Shown in pieces: positions 56,476 through 64,000 of a stretch of 64,000 nt of DNA. Made by a program: the position numbers and the translations under genes. Where the stretch lies: positions 62,001 through 126,000 of the forward strand of contig JABARQ010000003.1 of assembly GCA_019186985.1 (NCBI GenBank). The letters run 5' to 3'. The stretch's first letter is position 1. Every line of letters starts with the position of its first letter. The notes beneath the pieces are model-generated. The model worked only from the letters and a program-made list of their open reading frames with translations, was not told where the DNA came from and made no database searches. The stretch is from Prosthecobacter sp. (GTDB lineage Bacteria; Verrucomicrobiota; Verrucomicrobiia; Verrucomicrobiales; Verrucomicrobiaceae).

Positions 56476-57600
56476 ATGTCCGTCGTCTCCAAAGGTCTTG
56501 AAGGAATCGTTGCTGCTGAAACCCGTCTTGGTGAGGTGCGTGGAGCGGAAGGAGTGCTGTTTTATTGTGGCTACGACATCAATGAACTGGCCGGCAAGGC
56601 GACCTACGAGGAGGTGGTCCACCTGCTTTTCTACAACCGCCTGCCCAACCGCGCCGAGCTGGAGAAGCTGACCACCGCGCTGCGCGCCGAGCGTGAGCTG
56701 CCCCAGGGTGTGATCGACTTCCTCAAGAACGCGCCGAAGTCCGCCCGTCCGATCGACATCATGCGCACGGCGGTGTCCATGCTCGGCTGCTATGACCTCA
56801 ACCGGCATGACATCGACGTGGGTGAAAACCTCGCCAACGCCATCCGTCTGGTTTCCCAGATCGGCGTCATCGCCGCCTATTTCCACCGTTCCCGCCAGGG
56901 GCTGGACCTGCCGCCCGTGCGCAAGGATCTCAGCGAGGCCGCGCACTTTCTTTACCTGATGAACGGCGAGGTTCCCAGCGCCGAGGCTGAAAAGACCCTT
57001 GATGTGGCCTATGTGCTGCACGCCGAGCACGGCTTCAACGCCTCCACCTTCACCGCCCGCGTCGTGGCCTCGACCCTGAGCGACATGTTCTCCGCGATCA
57101 GCGCCGCCATCGGCGCGCTCAAGGGGCCGCTTCACGGCGGCGCCAATGAAGGCGTGATCCACATGCTGCAGGAGATCGGCAGCCTGGACAAGGTGGACGG
57201 CTGGGTCGAGGACGCCCTGGCGCAGAAGAAGAAGATCATGGGCATCGGCCACCGTGTTTACAAGGTGCTCGACCCCCGCGCCCCGCACCTTCGCGAGATG
57301 GCGATCCAGCTCACCAGCCAGCTGGGCGAAACCAAATGGATCGACATGTCGGAGCGCATCGCCCAGATCATGCGCGAACGGAAGAACCTGAACGCCAACG
57401 TCGACTTCTACAGCGCCACGGTTTATTACAGCCTCGGCATTCCGACCGACCTGTTCACGCCGATCTTCGCCATCGCCCGCATGAGCGGCTGGACCGCCCA
57501 CGTTCTTGAGCAGTGGAGCGAGAACCGCCTGTTCCGTCCGCTGAGCGAATACGTCGGCAAGCCTTACGGCCAGAAGTTCGTGCCGATCGACGAACGCTGA
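56476..57600 (+). CDS. gltA: Citrate synthase
   Basis: A 374-residue citrate synthase of the shorter, type I-like/2-methylcitrate synthase length. The start MSVVSKGLEGIVAAETRLG is the family start; the longer frame reads into the intergenic leader. Catalytic segments: PLHGGANEGVIHML with His near residue 219, GIGHRVYKVLDPRAPHL near 255, and the Asp-bearing FYSATVYYSLGIPTDLFTP, then RMSGWTAHVLEQWSENRL. It performs oxaloacetate plus acetyl-CoA condensation; a 2-methylcitrate role is possible since the family is not separable by eye, but no prp genes are adjacent. Followed 27 bp later by trmD. Confidence 0.93.
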   Translation: MSVVSKGLEGIVAAETRLGEVRGAEGVLFYCGYDINELAGKATYEEVVHLLFYNRLPNRAELEKLTTALRAERELPQGVIDFLKNAPKSARPIDIMRTAVSMLGCYDLNRHDIDVGENLANAIRLVSQIGVIAAYFHRSRQGLDLPPVRKDLSEAAHFLYLMNGEVPSAEAEKTLDVAYVLHAEHGFNASTFTARVVASTLSDMFSAISAAIGALKGPLHGGANEGVIHMLQEIGSLDKVDGWVEDALAQKKKIMGIGHRVYKVLDPRAPHLREMAIQLTSQLGETKWIDMSERIAQIMRERKNLNANVDFYSATVYYSLGIPTDLFTPIFAIARMSGWTAHVLEQWSENRLFRPLSEYVGKPYGQKFVPIDER

Positions 57601-57627
57601 TCGACCCCGGCGCAATCCCAGCCACCC

Positions 57628-58305
57628 GTGCGCCTCGACGTCATCACGCTTTTCCCCGAGCTCGTCACGGTGCCGATGGGCACCAGCATCATGCGACGCG
57701 CCCAGGACAAGGGCGCGATTGAGCTGGGCGTGCATGACCTGCGCCAGTTCGGACTGGGCAAGCACCGTCAGGTGGATGACACGCCCTGTGGCGGAGGGCC
57801 GGGCATGGTGCTGCGGCCCGAGCCCCTGTTTGCCGCCCTGGAGCAGGTGCACAGCCCGGAAAGCCGGGTCATCCTGACCTCTCCCGCCGGGCGTCGATTC
57901 GATCAGGCCACGGCGCAGCGGCTGAGTTCGGAAAAGCATCTCATCTTCATCTCCGGCCATTATGAGGGTGTGGACCAGCGGGTGATCGACCACTGGGTGG
58001 ATGAGGAGATCAGCCTGGGGGATTATGTGCTGACGAATGGTGCCATCGCCGCCGTGGTGATGATGGACGCCATTGTCAGGCTTCTGCCGGGCGTGCTGGG
58101 GGATGAACTCAGCGCCGTGGAGGAATCCTTCGGACCCACCGGCCTGCTGGAGGCGCCGCAGTACACCAAGCCGGCCGAGTTTCAGGGCATGACCGTGCCG
58201 GAGATCTTGTTAGGCGGTAACCATGCCAGGATCGCCGAATGGCGCGCCCGGCAGTCCCTGGAGCGCACGCGCAGGATGCGGCCGGATCTGCTGGGGCCTG
58301 CCTGA
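57628..58305 (+). CDS. trmD: tRNA (guanine-N1)-methyltransferase TrmD
   Basis: A 225-residue SPOUT methyltransferase that makes m1G37 in tRNA. The GTG start gives MRLDVITLFPEL; motifs GGGPGMVLRPEPLF, LIFISGHYEGVDQRVIDHW and ISLGDYVLTNGAIAAVVMMD are the conserved knot and SAM-binding segments; EESFGPTGLLEAPQYTKP follows. Usually located in an rpsP-rimM-trmD-rplS operon; here it stands behind citrate synthase and no other gene of that operon is adjacent. Leader CCAGCCACCC is C-rich. Confidence 0.96.
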   Translation: MRLDVITLFPELVTVPMGTSIMRRAQDKGAIELGVHDLRQFGLGKHRQVDDTPCGGGPGMVLRPEPLFAALEQVHSPESRVILTSPAGRRFDQATAQRLSSEKHLIFISGHYEGVDQRVIDHWVDEEISLGDYVLTNGAIAAVVMMDAIVRLLPGVLGDELSAVEESFGPTGLLEAPQYTKPAEFQGMTVPEILLGGNHARIAEWRARQSLERTRRMRPDLLGPA

Positions 58306-58356
58306 CGGCGGCACGGCTCAAGAAGTGCCGGAGTTGTTGGCAAAGAGGCTTGGAGA

Positions 58357-58486
58357 AATCTTTCTACCCCTCATCTTTCTGCCCTTCAGGACGCAACCCT
58401 GGGGGCGTCATTCCAAACCCTGAACCTGGGTGTTTCCGTCCGGTGGGTGCGGGTGTGTGGGCAGAAAGATTGGGGGGCAGAAAAAT
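58357..58486. repeat. Inverted-repeat element in trmD-fdhA intergenic region
   Basis: Arms of about 28 bases at 58357-58384 and 58459-58486. The 12 inner bases ATCTTTCTGCCC and GGGCAGAAAGAT are exact inverted copies, and the rest is a near match with one gap. Each arm itself contains two CTTTCT-type units. The 74-base centre shows no coding. It looks like a small non-autonomous or REP-type intergenic element. Confidence 0.65.
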
Positions 58487-58551
58487 GGATGAACCCGGCA
58501 TCAGGACATGGCACGAAAGCCGTCCGTCCCCGGGTGTGGTTGGTGCGCCAT

Positions 58552-58569
58552 CCGGCCTGGTGAGGCCGG
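58552..58569 (-). terminator. Candidate hairpin terminator after fdhA
   Basis: CCGGCCT, loop of four, AGGCCGG form a perfect 7-bp stem 12 bases after the formate dehydrogenase alpha stop. GC-rich but without a following T-run, so termination could be partial or Rho-assisted. Confidence 0.4.
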
Positions 58570-58581
58570 CCCTCGAAGACT

Positions 58582-61353
58582 TCAGCCCATCGCCGGAGCA
58601 AAGTCACCTTTGCGTTTTTTTCGCGAGGCGGGCTCGCCGACCTTTTCGACATCGGCGGCGATGACCTTGTACTCGGGGCAGAGGGTGTCGCTGTCGCAGC
58701 CGCCGCCGGTGACGTTGTTCACCATGTGCTCGGGGAAGTGGAAGGTGGTGTAGAGCACGCCGGGCTTCACTTCATCGGTCACGCGGGCCTCCAGCTCGAC
58801 CTCGCCGCGCGCGCTGAAAAGACGGACGTGGTCGCCGGTGGCGATGTCCTTTTTCGCGGCGTCGGCGGGGTTGATGGCGAGGACGTCCTGGGTGACGATC
58901 TGGCTGTTGCCGGTGCGGCGGGTCATGGTGCCGCAGTTGTAATGCTCAAGCACACGGCCGGTGGTGAGGATGAAGGGGAATTCCCGGCCGTGGGTGACGA
59001 GCTCGGTGGACTCCTTCCAGTCGAAGAAGTGGAAGTGGCCCTTGCCGCGCTTGAACTCGGTCTGGTGCAGGATCTGCGTGTCAACACCGCCTTCCGCGAC
59101 GGGCCATTGCTTGCCGTTTTCGCCGAGGTTCTCCCAGGTGGCGCCCTTGAAGAAGGGGACGATGCGGGCGATCTCCGCCAGCACGCCATCCGGAGTGTAG
59201 TCGGCCTGGGGGAAGCCGAAGCGCTGGATGATCTCGCACATGATCTGGCCGTCGGGCTTGGTGCCTTCCAGGGGCTTCACGGTGGCGTTCACGCGCTGCA
59301 CGCGGCGTTCGGCGTTGGTGAAGGTGCCGCTCTTTTCCAGGAAGCTGGCGGCGGGCAGGATGACATGGGCGTATTTCGCCGTCTCGGTCATGAAGATCTC
59401 CTGAACGACGAGGAACTCGAGGCTCTCCATGGCATGCCTGACGTGGTTGGCGTCGGGGTCGGTCTGCACCACATCCTCGCCCATGAGCCAGAGCGCCTTG
59501 AGCCTGCCATCAACGGCGGCGTCAAACATCTGCGGGATTTTCCAGCCGGGTTCGCTGGGCGTCTTCACGCCGTAGAAGTCCTCATAAAGCTTGAGAACCT
59601 GCGGGTCGTTCATTTCGAAGTAGCCGGCACCCTGGTGGGGCTGGCAGCCCATGTCGGCCGCGCCCTGGACATTGTTCTGGCCGCGCAGCGGGTTCACTCC
59701 GACGCCGGGCCGTCCGATGTTGCCGGTCATCATGGCGAGGTTGGAGATGAGCATGACGGTCTTCGCGCCCTGCTCGTGCTCGGTGACGCCAAGGCCGTGG
59801 AAGCTCATGGCGGCCTCGGCGGAGGCGTATTCGACGGCGGCGGCGCGAACCAATTCCTTGTCCACGCCGGTGATCCTCTCCAGTTCATCCAGGTCGAGCG
59901 CCTTCAGGCCGGCCTCGAACTGCTCCCAGTTTTCGCAGCGGCTGCGGATGAAGTCGGTCTTCACCAGGCCGGCGTCGAGGATGCAGCGGGCGAACATGTT
60001 GAGCAGGGCCACGTTGGTGCCGGGGCGGAGCTGGAGGTGGTACTTGGCATAAGGCACCAGCTCGATCTTGCGCGGGTCGACCACGATGAGCGGTGTGCCC
60101 TTCATGACCTGCTGCTTCAGGCGTGCGCCGGTGACCGGGTGACCCTCGGTGGGGTTGGCGCCGATGACGAGGATGCACTTGGTGAACTCGATGTCCTCGA
60201 AGCTGTTGGTGGCGGCGCCGGTGCCGAAGCTCTTCTGCATGCCCCAGGCGGTGGGGGAGTGGCAGACTCGGGCGCAGCAGTCGATGTTGTTCGTGCCGAT
60301 CACCTGGCGGATGAACTTCTGCATGAGGTAATTCTCCTCATTGGTGCAGCGTGCCGAGGAGATGCCGGCGATGGCGTTGCCGCCATGTTCGGCCTTGATG
60401 TGGCTGAGCTGGGTGAAGATGTGGTCGTAGGCCTCGTCCCAGGTGGATTCCTTGAAGCTGCCGTCGGCCTGGCGGATGAGCGGCTTCCGGAGACGGTCCT
60501 TGTGGTTGTAGAACTTGAAGGCAAAGCGGCCCTTGAGGCAGGTGTGGGCGTGGTTGACCTCGGCATCGACAGGGGCCTGGATGCTGAGCACCTCGTTGCC
60601 CTTGGTGGCGACGTTGAGGTTGCAGCCGACGCCGCAGTAGGTGCAGACGGTGCGGGTCTTCTTCGTGGCCTCGATGGACTTGGAGAAGAAGACGTCGCTG
60701 ATGGCCGAGGTGGGGCAGGCCTGGGCGCAGGCGCCGCAGGAGACGCATTCGGAGTCGGCGAAGGACTGGTCGAGGCCCTTGATGATCTTGGCGTTGAAGC
60801 CGCGGCCGTGCATGGAGAGCACGTGCTGGCCCTGGATTTCATCGCAGGCGCGGACACAGCGGGCGCAGTTGATGCACTTGGCCAGCTCGCTGGTCATGTA
60901 GGGATGCGAGCGGTCCTTGGCGCGGTCGAGGTGGTTGGCCCCGGCGGGATAACGAACTCCACGGATGCCGACCTTGGCCGCCACGGTCTGCAGTTCGCAG
61001 TTGCCGCTGACCTCGCAGGTCAGGCAGTCCAGGGGGTGGTCCGTGAGCACCAGTTCGACGATGTTTTTGCGCAGACGCCGGACCTTGGGGGATTCGGTGA
61101 AGATGTGCATGCCCGGTGCGATGGGCGTGTGGCAGCTGGCCACCACGCGGCGCGGGCCGTCGGCCTGAAGGGCGACCTCGACGCTGCAGACGCGGCAGGC
61201 GCCATAGGGTTCGAGCTGGGGGGCGTCGCAGAGCGTCGGCACAAAGCCGCGGCCGCGATGGCGGTCGATGAACTTCAGGAGGGTTTCGCCGTTTTCAAAA
61301 CGGTGCGGTTCGCCGTCGATGAACGCGGTGAGGGTGGAGAGGTCCTGGACCAT
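58582..61353 (-). CDS. NAD-dependent formate dehydrogenase alpha subunit
   Basis: A 923-residue molybdopterin enzyme. N-terminal [2Fe-2S] Cys are C42, C53, C56 and C74; a His/Cys3 cluster site follows (HPLDCLTCEVSGNC); then two [4Fe-4S] ferredoxin motifs (CINCARCVRACD, CVSCGACAQACPTSA) and the catalytic domain [4Fe-4S] site CTYCGVGCN. The active-site ligand is Cys, C364 in CARVCHSPTA (codon TGC), not selenocysteine. Other landmarks include GVNPLRGQNNVQGAADMG and CGTMTRRTGN near the C-terminus. It oxidises formate to CO2 and sends electrons through the clusters to the NAD-binding subunit encoded 23 bp upstream. An FdhD maturation gene is not in the window. Confidence 0.93.
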   Translation of the reverse strand: MVQDLSTLTAFIDGEPHRFENGETLLKFIDRHRGRGFVPTLCDAPQLEPYGACRVCSVEVALQADGPRRVVASCHTPIAPGMHIFTESPKVRRLRKNIVELVLTDHPLDCLTCEVSGNCELQTVAAKVGIRGVRYPAGANHLDRAKDRSHPYMTSELAKCINCARCVRACDEIQGQHVLSMHGRGFNAKIIKGLDQSFADSECVSCGACAQACPTSAISDVFFSKSIEATKKTRTVCTYCGVGCNLNVATKGNEVLSIQAPVDAEVNHAHTCLKGRFAFKFYNHKDRLRKPLIRQADGSFKESTWDEAYDHIFTQLSHIKAEHGGNAIAGISSARCTNEENYLMQKFIRQVIGTNNIDCCARVCHSPTAWGMQKSFGTGAATNSFEDIEFTKCILVIGANPTEGHPVTGARLKQQVMKGTPLIVVDPRKIELVPYAKYHLQLRPGTNVALLNMFARCILDAGLVKTDFIRSRCENWEQFEAGLKALDLDELERITGVDKELVRAAAVEYASAEAAMSFHGLGVTEHEQGAKTVMLISNLAMMTGNIGRPGVGVNPLRGQNNVQGAADMGCQPHQGAGYFEMNDPQVLKLYEDFYGVKTPSEPGWKIPQMFDAAVDGRLKALWLMGEDVVQTDPDANHVRHAMESLEFLVVQEIFMTETAKYAHVILPAASFLEKSGTFTNAERRVQRVNATVKPLEGTKPDGQIMCEIIQRFGFPQADYTPDGVLAEIARIVPFFKGATWENLGENGKQWPVAEGGVDTQILHQTEFKRGKGHFHFFDWKESTELVTHGREFPFILTTGRVLEHYNCGTMTRRTGNSQIVTQDVLAINPADAAKKDIATGDHVRLFSARGEVELEARVTDEVKPGVLYTTFHFPEHMVNNVTGGGCDSDTLCPEYKVIAADVEKVGEPASRKKRKGDFAPAMG

Positions 61354-61376
61354 GACGAGGGAAGGCGGGGCTGGGA

Positions 61377-63041
61377 TTAAGACTGGAAGTAAGGACGAAG
61401 CTCGGCTTCGAAATGCTGGAGGGCATTCTTGATCGGCAGGGGCACGCCGCCGCCAAGGGCGCAGAGGCTGGTGGCCTCCATGGTGTCGAGCAGATCATTG
61501 ATGAGCTCGCGGTCGATCTTGTAGCTGCTGTCGCCACGGGCCTTGGCGATCAGCTCCTTGCCGCGCGTGCTGCCGAGGCGGCAGGGGAAGCACTTGCCGC
61601 AGCTTTCATCGGCGGTGAACTGGAACAGGTGCTGGATGTATTCGATCATCGGCATCGATTGCGGGATGCTGACGACACCGGCATGGCCGAGCAGGAAGCC
61701 GGCTTTTTTGAAGCTCTCGAAATCGACCGTGAGCTGGCTGACATGGGAGAGGGGGACGATGCCGCCAAGAGGGCCGCCGACCTGGATGGCCTTGACGGGA
61801 TTCTTGAAGCCGCCGGCGAGGTCGATGACGGCCTGCAGGGGCGTGCCCATGGCGACTTCGTAGATGCCGGGCTTCACGAAATGGCTGTCGAGCGAGAGCA
61901 GCTTCGGGCCGGTGGACTGCGGTGTGCCGATCTGGGAGTAGGCCTTGCCGCCGAGGGAAAGGATGGCGTGCAGGTTGGCGAAGGTCTCGACGTTGTTGAC
62001 GATGGTCGGCTTGCGGAAGAGGCCTTCGTTGACGGGAAAGGGCGGGCGGGTGCGGACTTCGGGACGCTGGCCTTCGATGCTGGCGAGCAGGGCGGTTTCC
62101 TCGCCGCAGATGTAGGCGCCGGCACCCTTGATGGTTTTCAGCATGAAGTTGAAGCCGGTGCCGAGGATGTTCTTTCCAAGTAGACCGGCGGCGCGCAGGT
62201 CCTGAATGGCTTCATCGACGATGCGGACGCTGTCGGGGTATTCGGCACGGATATAGAGGACGCCGTTTTCAGCCCCGGCATACCAGCCGGCGACCATCAT
62301 GCCGAGCAGCACGCTGTGCGGGCGCTGCTCCATGAGGTATTTGTCGATGTAGGCGCCGGGATCGCCTTCGTCCGCGTTGCAGACGACGTATTTGACGCTG
62401 CCTTCCGCCGCCCGGCAGCCGGCCCATTTGATGGAGAGGGGGAAGCCGGCGCCGCCTCGGCCGCGCAGTCCGCTGTCCTTCAGCTCGCTGGCGAGGGCGT
62501 CACGGCTGCCTTCGGTGATGAGCTTGCGGAAAGGAGCGTAATAGGCGTCGATGCCCGGGAACTCGGCGGTGAGCAGGGCGGGCTGAAGGTGGGAGACGAC
62601 GGCGTAGCGATCGGTGCCGTCGCCCTGGCCGGTCTTGACGAGGGTCGAGAGGGCCTCGTCAGAGAGGCCGGAGTAGTTCTGGCCGTTGAACTGGAAGGCG
62701 GCGCCTTCATGGCAGCGGCCGAGGCAGCAGATGTGGCCGATCTCCTCCTTCTTGAAGTGGCCTTCGAGGGTGTGGTGCAGCTTGTCCTGGGTGCCGGCGC
62801 AGAGGCAGGCGCTGCCGTTGCAGAGGAAGATTTTCCTGCCGGCGTTCTCCTTCTTGAGGAAGTCGTAGAAGCTCACCGCACCGAGCGTGAGGGCGTCACC
62901 GAAAAGATGGTCCTGGCCCATCTGGTGGACGAGGTCGTTCCTTTCGGCGGTGCCGTGTTTTTCGGCGGCTTCGACCATGCGTTCGAAGACGTTTTTTTCG
63001 ATGCCTTTGCGGAAGGAAAGGGCGCTGAGATTTTTGGACAT
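61377..63041 (-). CDS. Formate dehydrogenase beta subunit, NuoE-NuoF fusion
   Basis: A 554-residue diaphorase subunit. Residues ~70-125 form a thioredoxin-like [2Fe-2S] domain with C74, C79, C81, C105, C106 and C110 (LCNGSACLCAG and CCLGRC), the NuoE/FdsG part. From ~165 comes NuoF/FdsB: FMN motif GLRGRGGAGFPLSIKW (191-206), NADH motif CNADEGDPGAYIDK (221-234), GAYICGEETALLASIEG, and the C-terminal [4Fe-4S] motif ESCGKCFPCRLGST near 478. With the alpha subunit it forms an NAD-reducing formate dehydrogenase. The fusion removes the need for a separate gamma gene. Leader before the ATG is C-rich. Confidence 0.93.
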   Translation of the reverse strand: MSKNLSALSFRKGIEKNVFERMVEAAEKHGTAERNDLVHQMGQDHLFGDALTLGAVSFYDFLKKENAGRKIFLCNGSACLCAGTQDKLHHTLEGHFKKEEIGHICCLGRCHEGAAFQFNGQNYSGLSDEALSTLVKTGQGDGTDRYAVVSHLQPALLTAEFPGIDAYYAPFRKLITEGSRDALASELKDSGLRGRGGAGFPLSIKWAGCRAAEGSVKYVVCNADEGDPGAYIDKYLMEQRPHSVLLGMMVAGWYAGAENGVLYIRAEYPDSVRIVDEAIQDLRAAGLLGKNILGTGFNFMLKTIKGAGAYICGEETALLASIEGQRPEVRTRPPFPVNEGLFRKPTIVNNVETFANLHAILSLGGKAYSQIGTPQSTGPKLLSLDSHFVKPGIYEVAMGTPLQAVIDLAGGFKNPVKAIQVGGPLGGIVPLSHVSQLTVDFESFKKAGFLLGHAGVVSIPQSMPMIEYIQHLFQFTADESCGKCFPCRLGSTRGKELIAKARGDSSYKIDRELINDLLDTMEATSLCALGGGVPLPIKNALQHFEAELRPYFQS

Positions 63042-63165
63042 GCGGGGGGCGGAAATTCTAGACGGCAGGACCGGCGGCTGGCGAGAAGAAAAGCCTGGCT
63101 GCGGGGGTTACGAACGGGGGGCAAAGAAACGCGATTTTTTCACAAGGTGTACAGCCTTCTTCTGC

Positions 63166-64000
63166 TTATTGCTTGTAGGATAAGACGGCGCCCGCCCCGG
63201 CGGAGAAGGCGCCTCCCAGCCTGGGGATGACCTCGGGCTCGGGAAGGATCCAGACATGGCCCGGGTTTGGCCGCCTGCGTTTTTTGAGCCGTTTGAAGAT
63301 CTGCCAGAGGATCACAAGTCCGCCGACCCCGGCCAATGGCAGGCTGGCGGGCAGGAGGTAGCGGTTGATGAAGCCGACGGTGGATTCCTGGACGCCCGTG
63401 ACTTCCTGGAGCGAGGGTTTGGAGTTCACGACGGTCCGCATGGCGGGGTCGGGGAGCTTTTTCTGAAGCCAGTAGAGCCGGGTGCAGAGACGGATGGTGT
63501 AGCGCTGAAGCTGTTCGGCGGGATCATCGGCCTCCTGGGCGTCGCGGATGCAGTCGGAGGCCATGTCGGCCAGTTCGTCCGCCGCCGCTGCGTGATGCAG
63601 GGTCTTGGAGAGGAAAATCCGCGTGCGCCAGGGTTCGCCGAGAGGATAGACGGCGAGGCAGGAGAGGTGCCGGGTCAGGGTGCCATGGGCGAACTGGAGG
63701 GGATCCGCCGAGGCAGGCAGCCTTTGATCGGCGTCGAGGACCAGCACATGCAGGCGGATGCGGGCGTCGGAGGCATGAAATTCGAGCAGTCTGTCCAGGT
63801 CGCCACGAACGACCTCGGGGACGAGGTTTTGGGGATCGACCAGGTATTCATTGGCCGGGATGTCGGCGAGTGCGGCGACATGGTCGGGCGGCAGGTCCTT
63901 GATCGCCAGGGCCGGTGTGGGAACCCGTGGTGCCTGGGCGGGGCGGGCGTTTTGCAGAAGGCTGCCATGGAGAAAGAGTGAGAGGTCGGTGGGGCCGATC
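63166..64000 (-). CDS. Membrane-anchored protein, 5' end beyond window (TPM-like, tentative)
   Basis: The frame stays open to the window edge, so over 277 residues of the 3' part are seen and the start is missing. The segment LVDPQNLVPEVVRGDLDRLL, followed by IRLHVLVLDADQRLP, resembles TPM-type domains, where a VDPAG-like motif precedes a long helix and a VVVL strand. A membrane helix lies near the C-terminus (LPASLPLAGVGGLVILWQIF), followed by basic RLKKRRRPNPG and a Gly-rich tail. It is upstream of the formate dehydrogenase genes by 124 bp. Function unknown; the TPM comparison is tentative. Confidence 0.6.
   Translation of the reverse strand, partial: IGPTDLSLFLHGSLLQNARPAQAPRVPTPALAIKDLPPDHVAALADIPANEYLVDPQNLVPEVVRGDLDRLLEFHASDARIRLHVLVLDADQRLPASADPLQFAHGTLTRHLSCLAVYPLGEPWRTRIFLSKTLHHAAAADELADMASDCIRDAQEADDPAEQLQRYTIRLCTRLYWLQKKLPDPAMRTVVNSKPSLQEVTGVQESTVGFINRYLLPASLPLAGVGGLVILWQIFKRLKKRRRPNPGHVWILPEPEVIPRLGGAFSAGAGAVLSYKQ

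Noticed and set aside
56413-57993. Long minus-strand frame across citrate synthase and trmD
   Set aside because: Spans two well-identified plus-strand genes and has no family features.
60259-60267. Selenocysteine in formate dehydrogenase
   Set aside because: The active-site codon reads TGC (Cys), with no in-frame TGA.
58726-61380. 884-codon plus-strand frame over the formate dehydrogenase alpha gene
   Set aside because: The minus-strand frame has all cofactor motifs; the plus-strand product is Gly/Ala/Val-rich without any signature.

Overview
The window reads as one 64 kb piece of a high-GC genome, most likely from the phylum Verrucomicrobiota (Prosthecobacter/Verrucomicrobium-like). This rests on gene content: a PVC-type dehydrogenase/cytochrome c protein next to a DUF1501 protein, a giant surface protein built from putative-Ig and SdrD-B-like repeats, and many secreted carbohydrate-type enzymes of families expanded in that phylum. 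Many start codons are preceded by C-rich or pyrimidine-rich leaders rather than a clear Shine-Dalgarno sequence. No rRNA, tRNA, CRISPR array, transposase or phage gene was recognised.

Layout. (1) 1-16451, plus strand: the 3' 15.4 kb of a giant modular surface protein, coupled by a GTGA overlap to a membrane acyltransferase. (2) 16464-23934, minus strand: a small secreted protein, then a catabolic-looking cluster (Gfo/Idh/MocA oxidoreductase, sialidase-fold protein, HpcH/HpaI aldolase, FAD oxidoreductase, two amidohydrolase-fold proteins). Its upstream end is an 86-codon tail of a neutral-ceramidase-like gene, apparently cut off by the next block. (3) 23935-42410, minus strand: nineteen tightly packed genes of a type II secretion/type IV pilus-like machine (pseudopilins, PilMN/GspL-like, PilO/GspM-like, secretin, GspE, GspF, PilT-like ATPase). 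They are interleaved with an ABC transporter and several unrecognised exported proteins. Twelve junctions are 4-base stop/start overlaps, and a strong hairpin separates the lead pilin gene from the rest. (4) 42411-43018: about 600 bp without a recognisable gene, lower in GC, with palindromes and direct repeats upstream of the pilin gene. (5) 43019-51338, minus strand: DUF1501 protein, PVC-type cytochrome protein, enolase-superfamily dehydratase, a small membrane protein, MlrC-type M81 peptidase and a sugar-phosphate isomerase/epimerase-type TIM barrel. (6) 51446-58305: housekeeping genes purK, rseP, tcdA, citrate synthase and trmD, plus one unknown secreted protein. (7) 58582-63041, minus strand: a two-gene NAD-dependent formate dehydrogenase. 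(8) 63166-64000: the 3' part of a membrane-anchored protein.

How the parts fit. The pilus/secretion operon is the main candidate for an undescribed system. It has a full inner-membrane platform, secretin, assembly ATPase and retraction-type ATPase, but carries an ABC exporter and a set of exported proteins that standard T2SS or T4P operons lack. No prepilin peptidase is in the window, so processing must come from elsewhere. Functions below are assigned by reading motifs only; no database search was possible.
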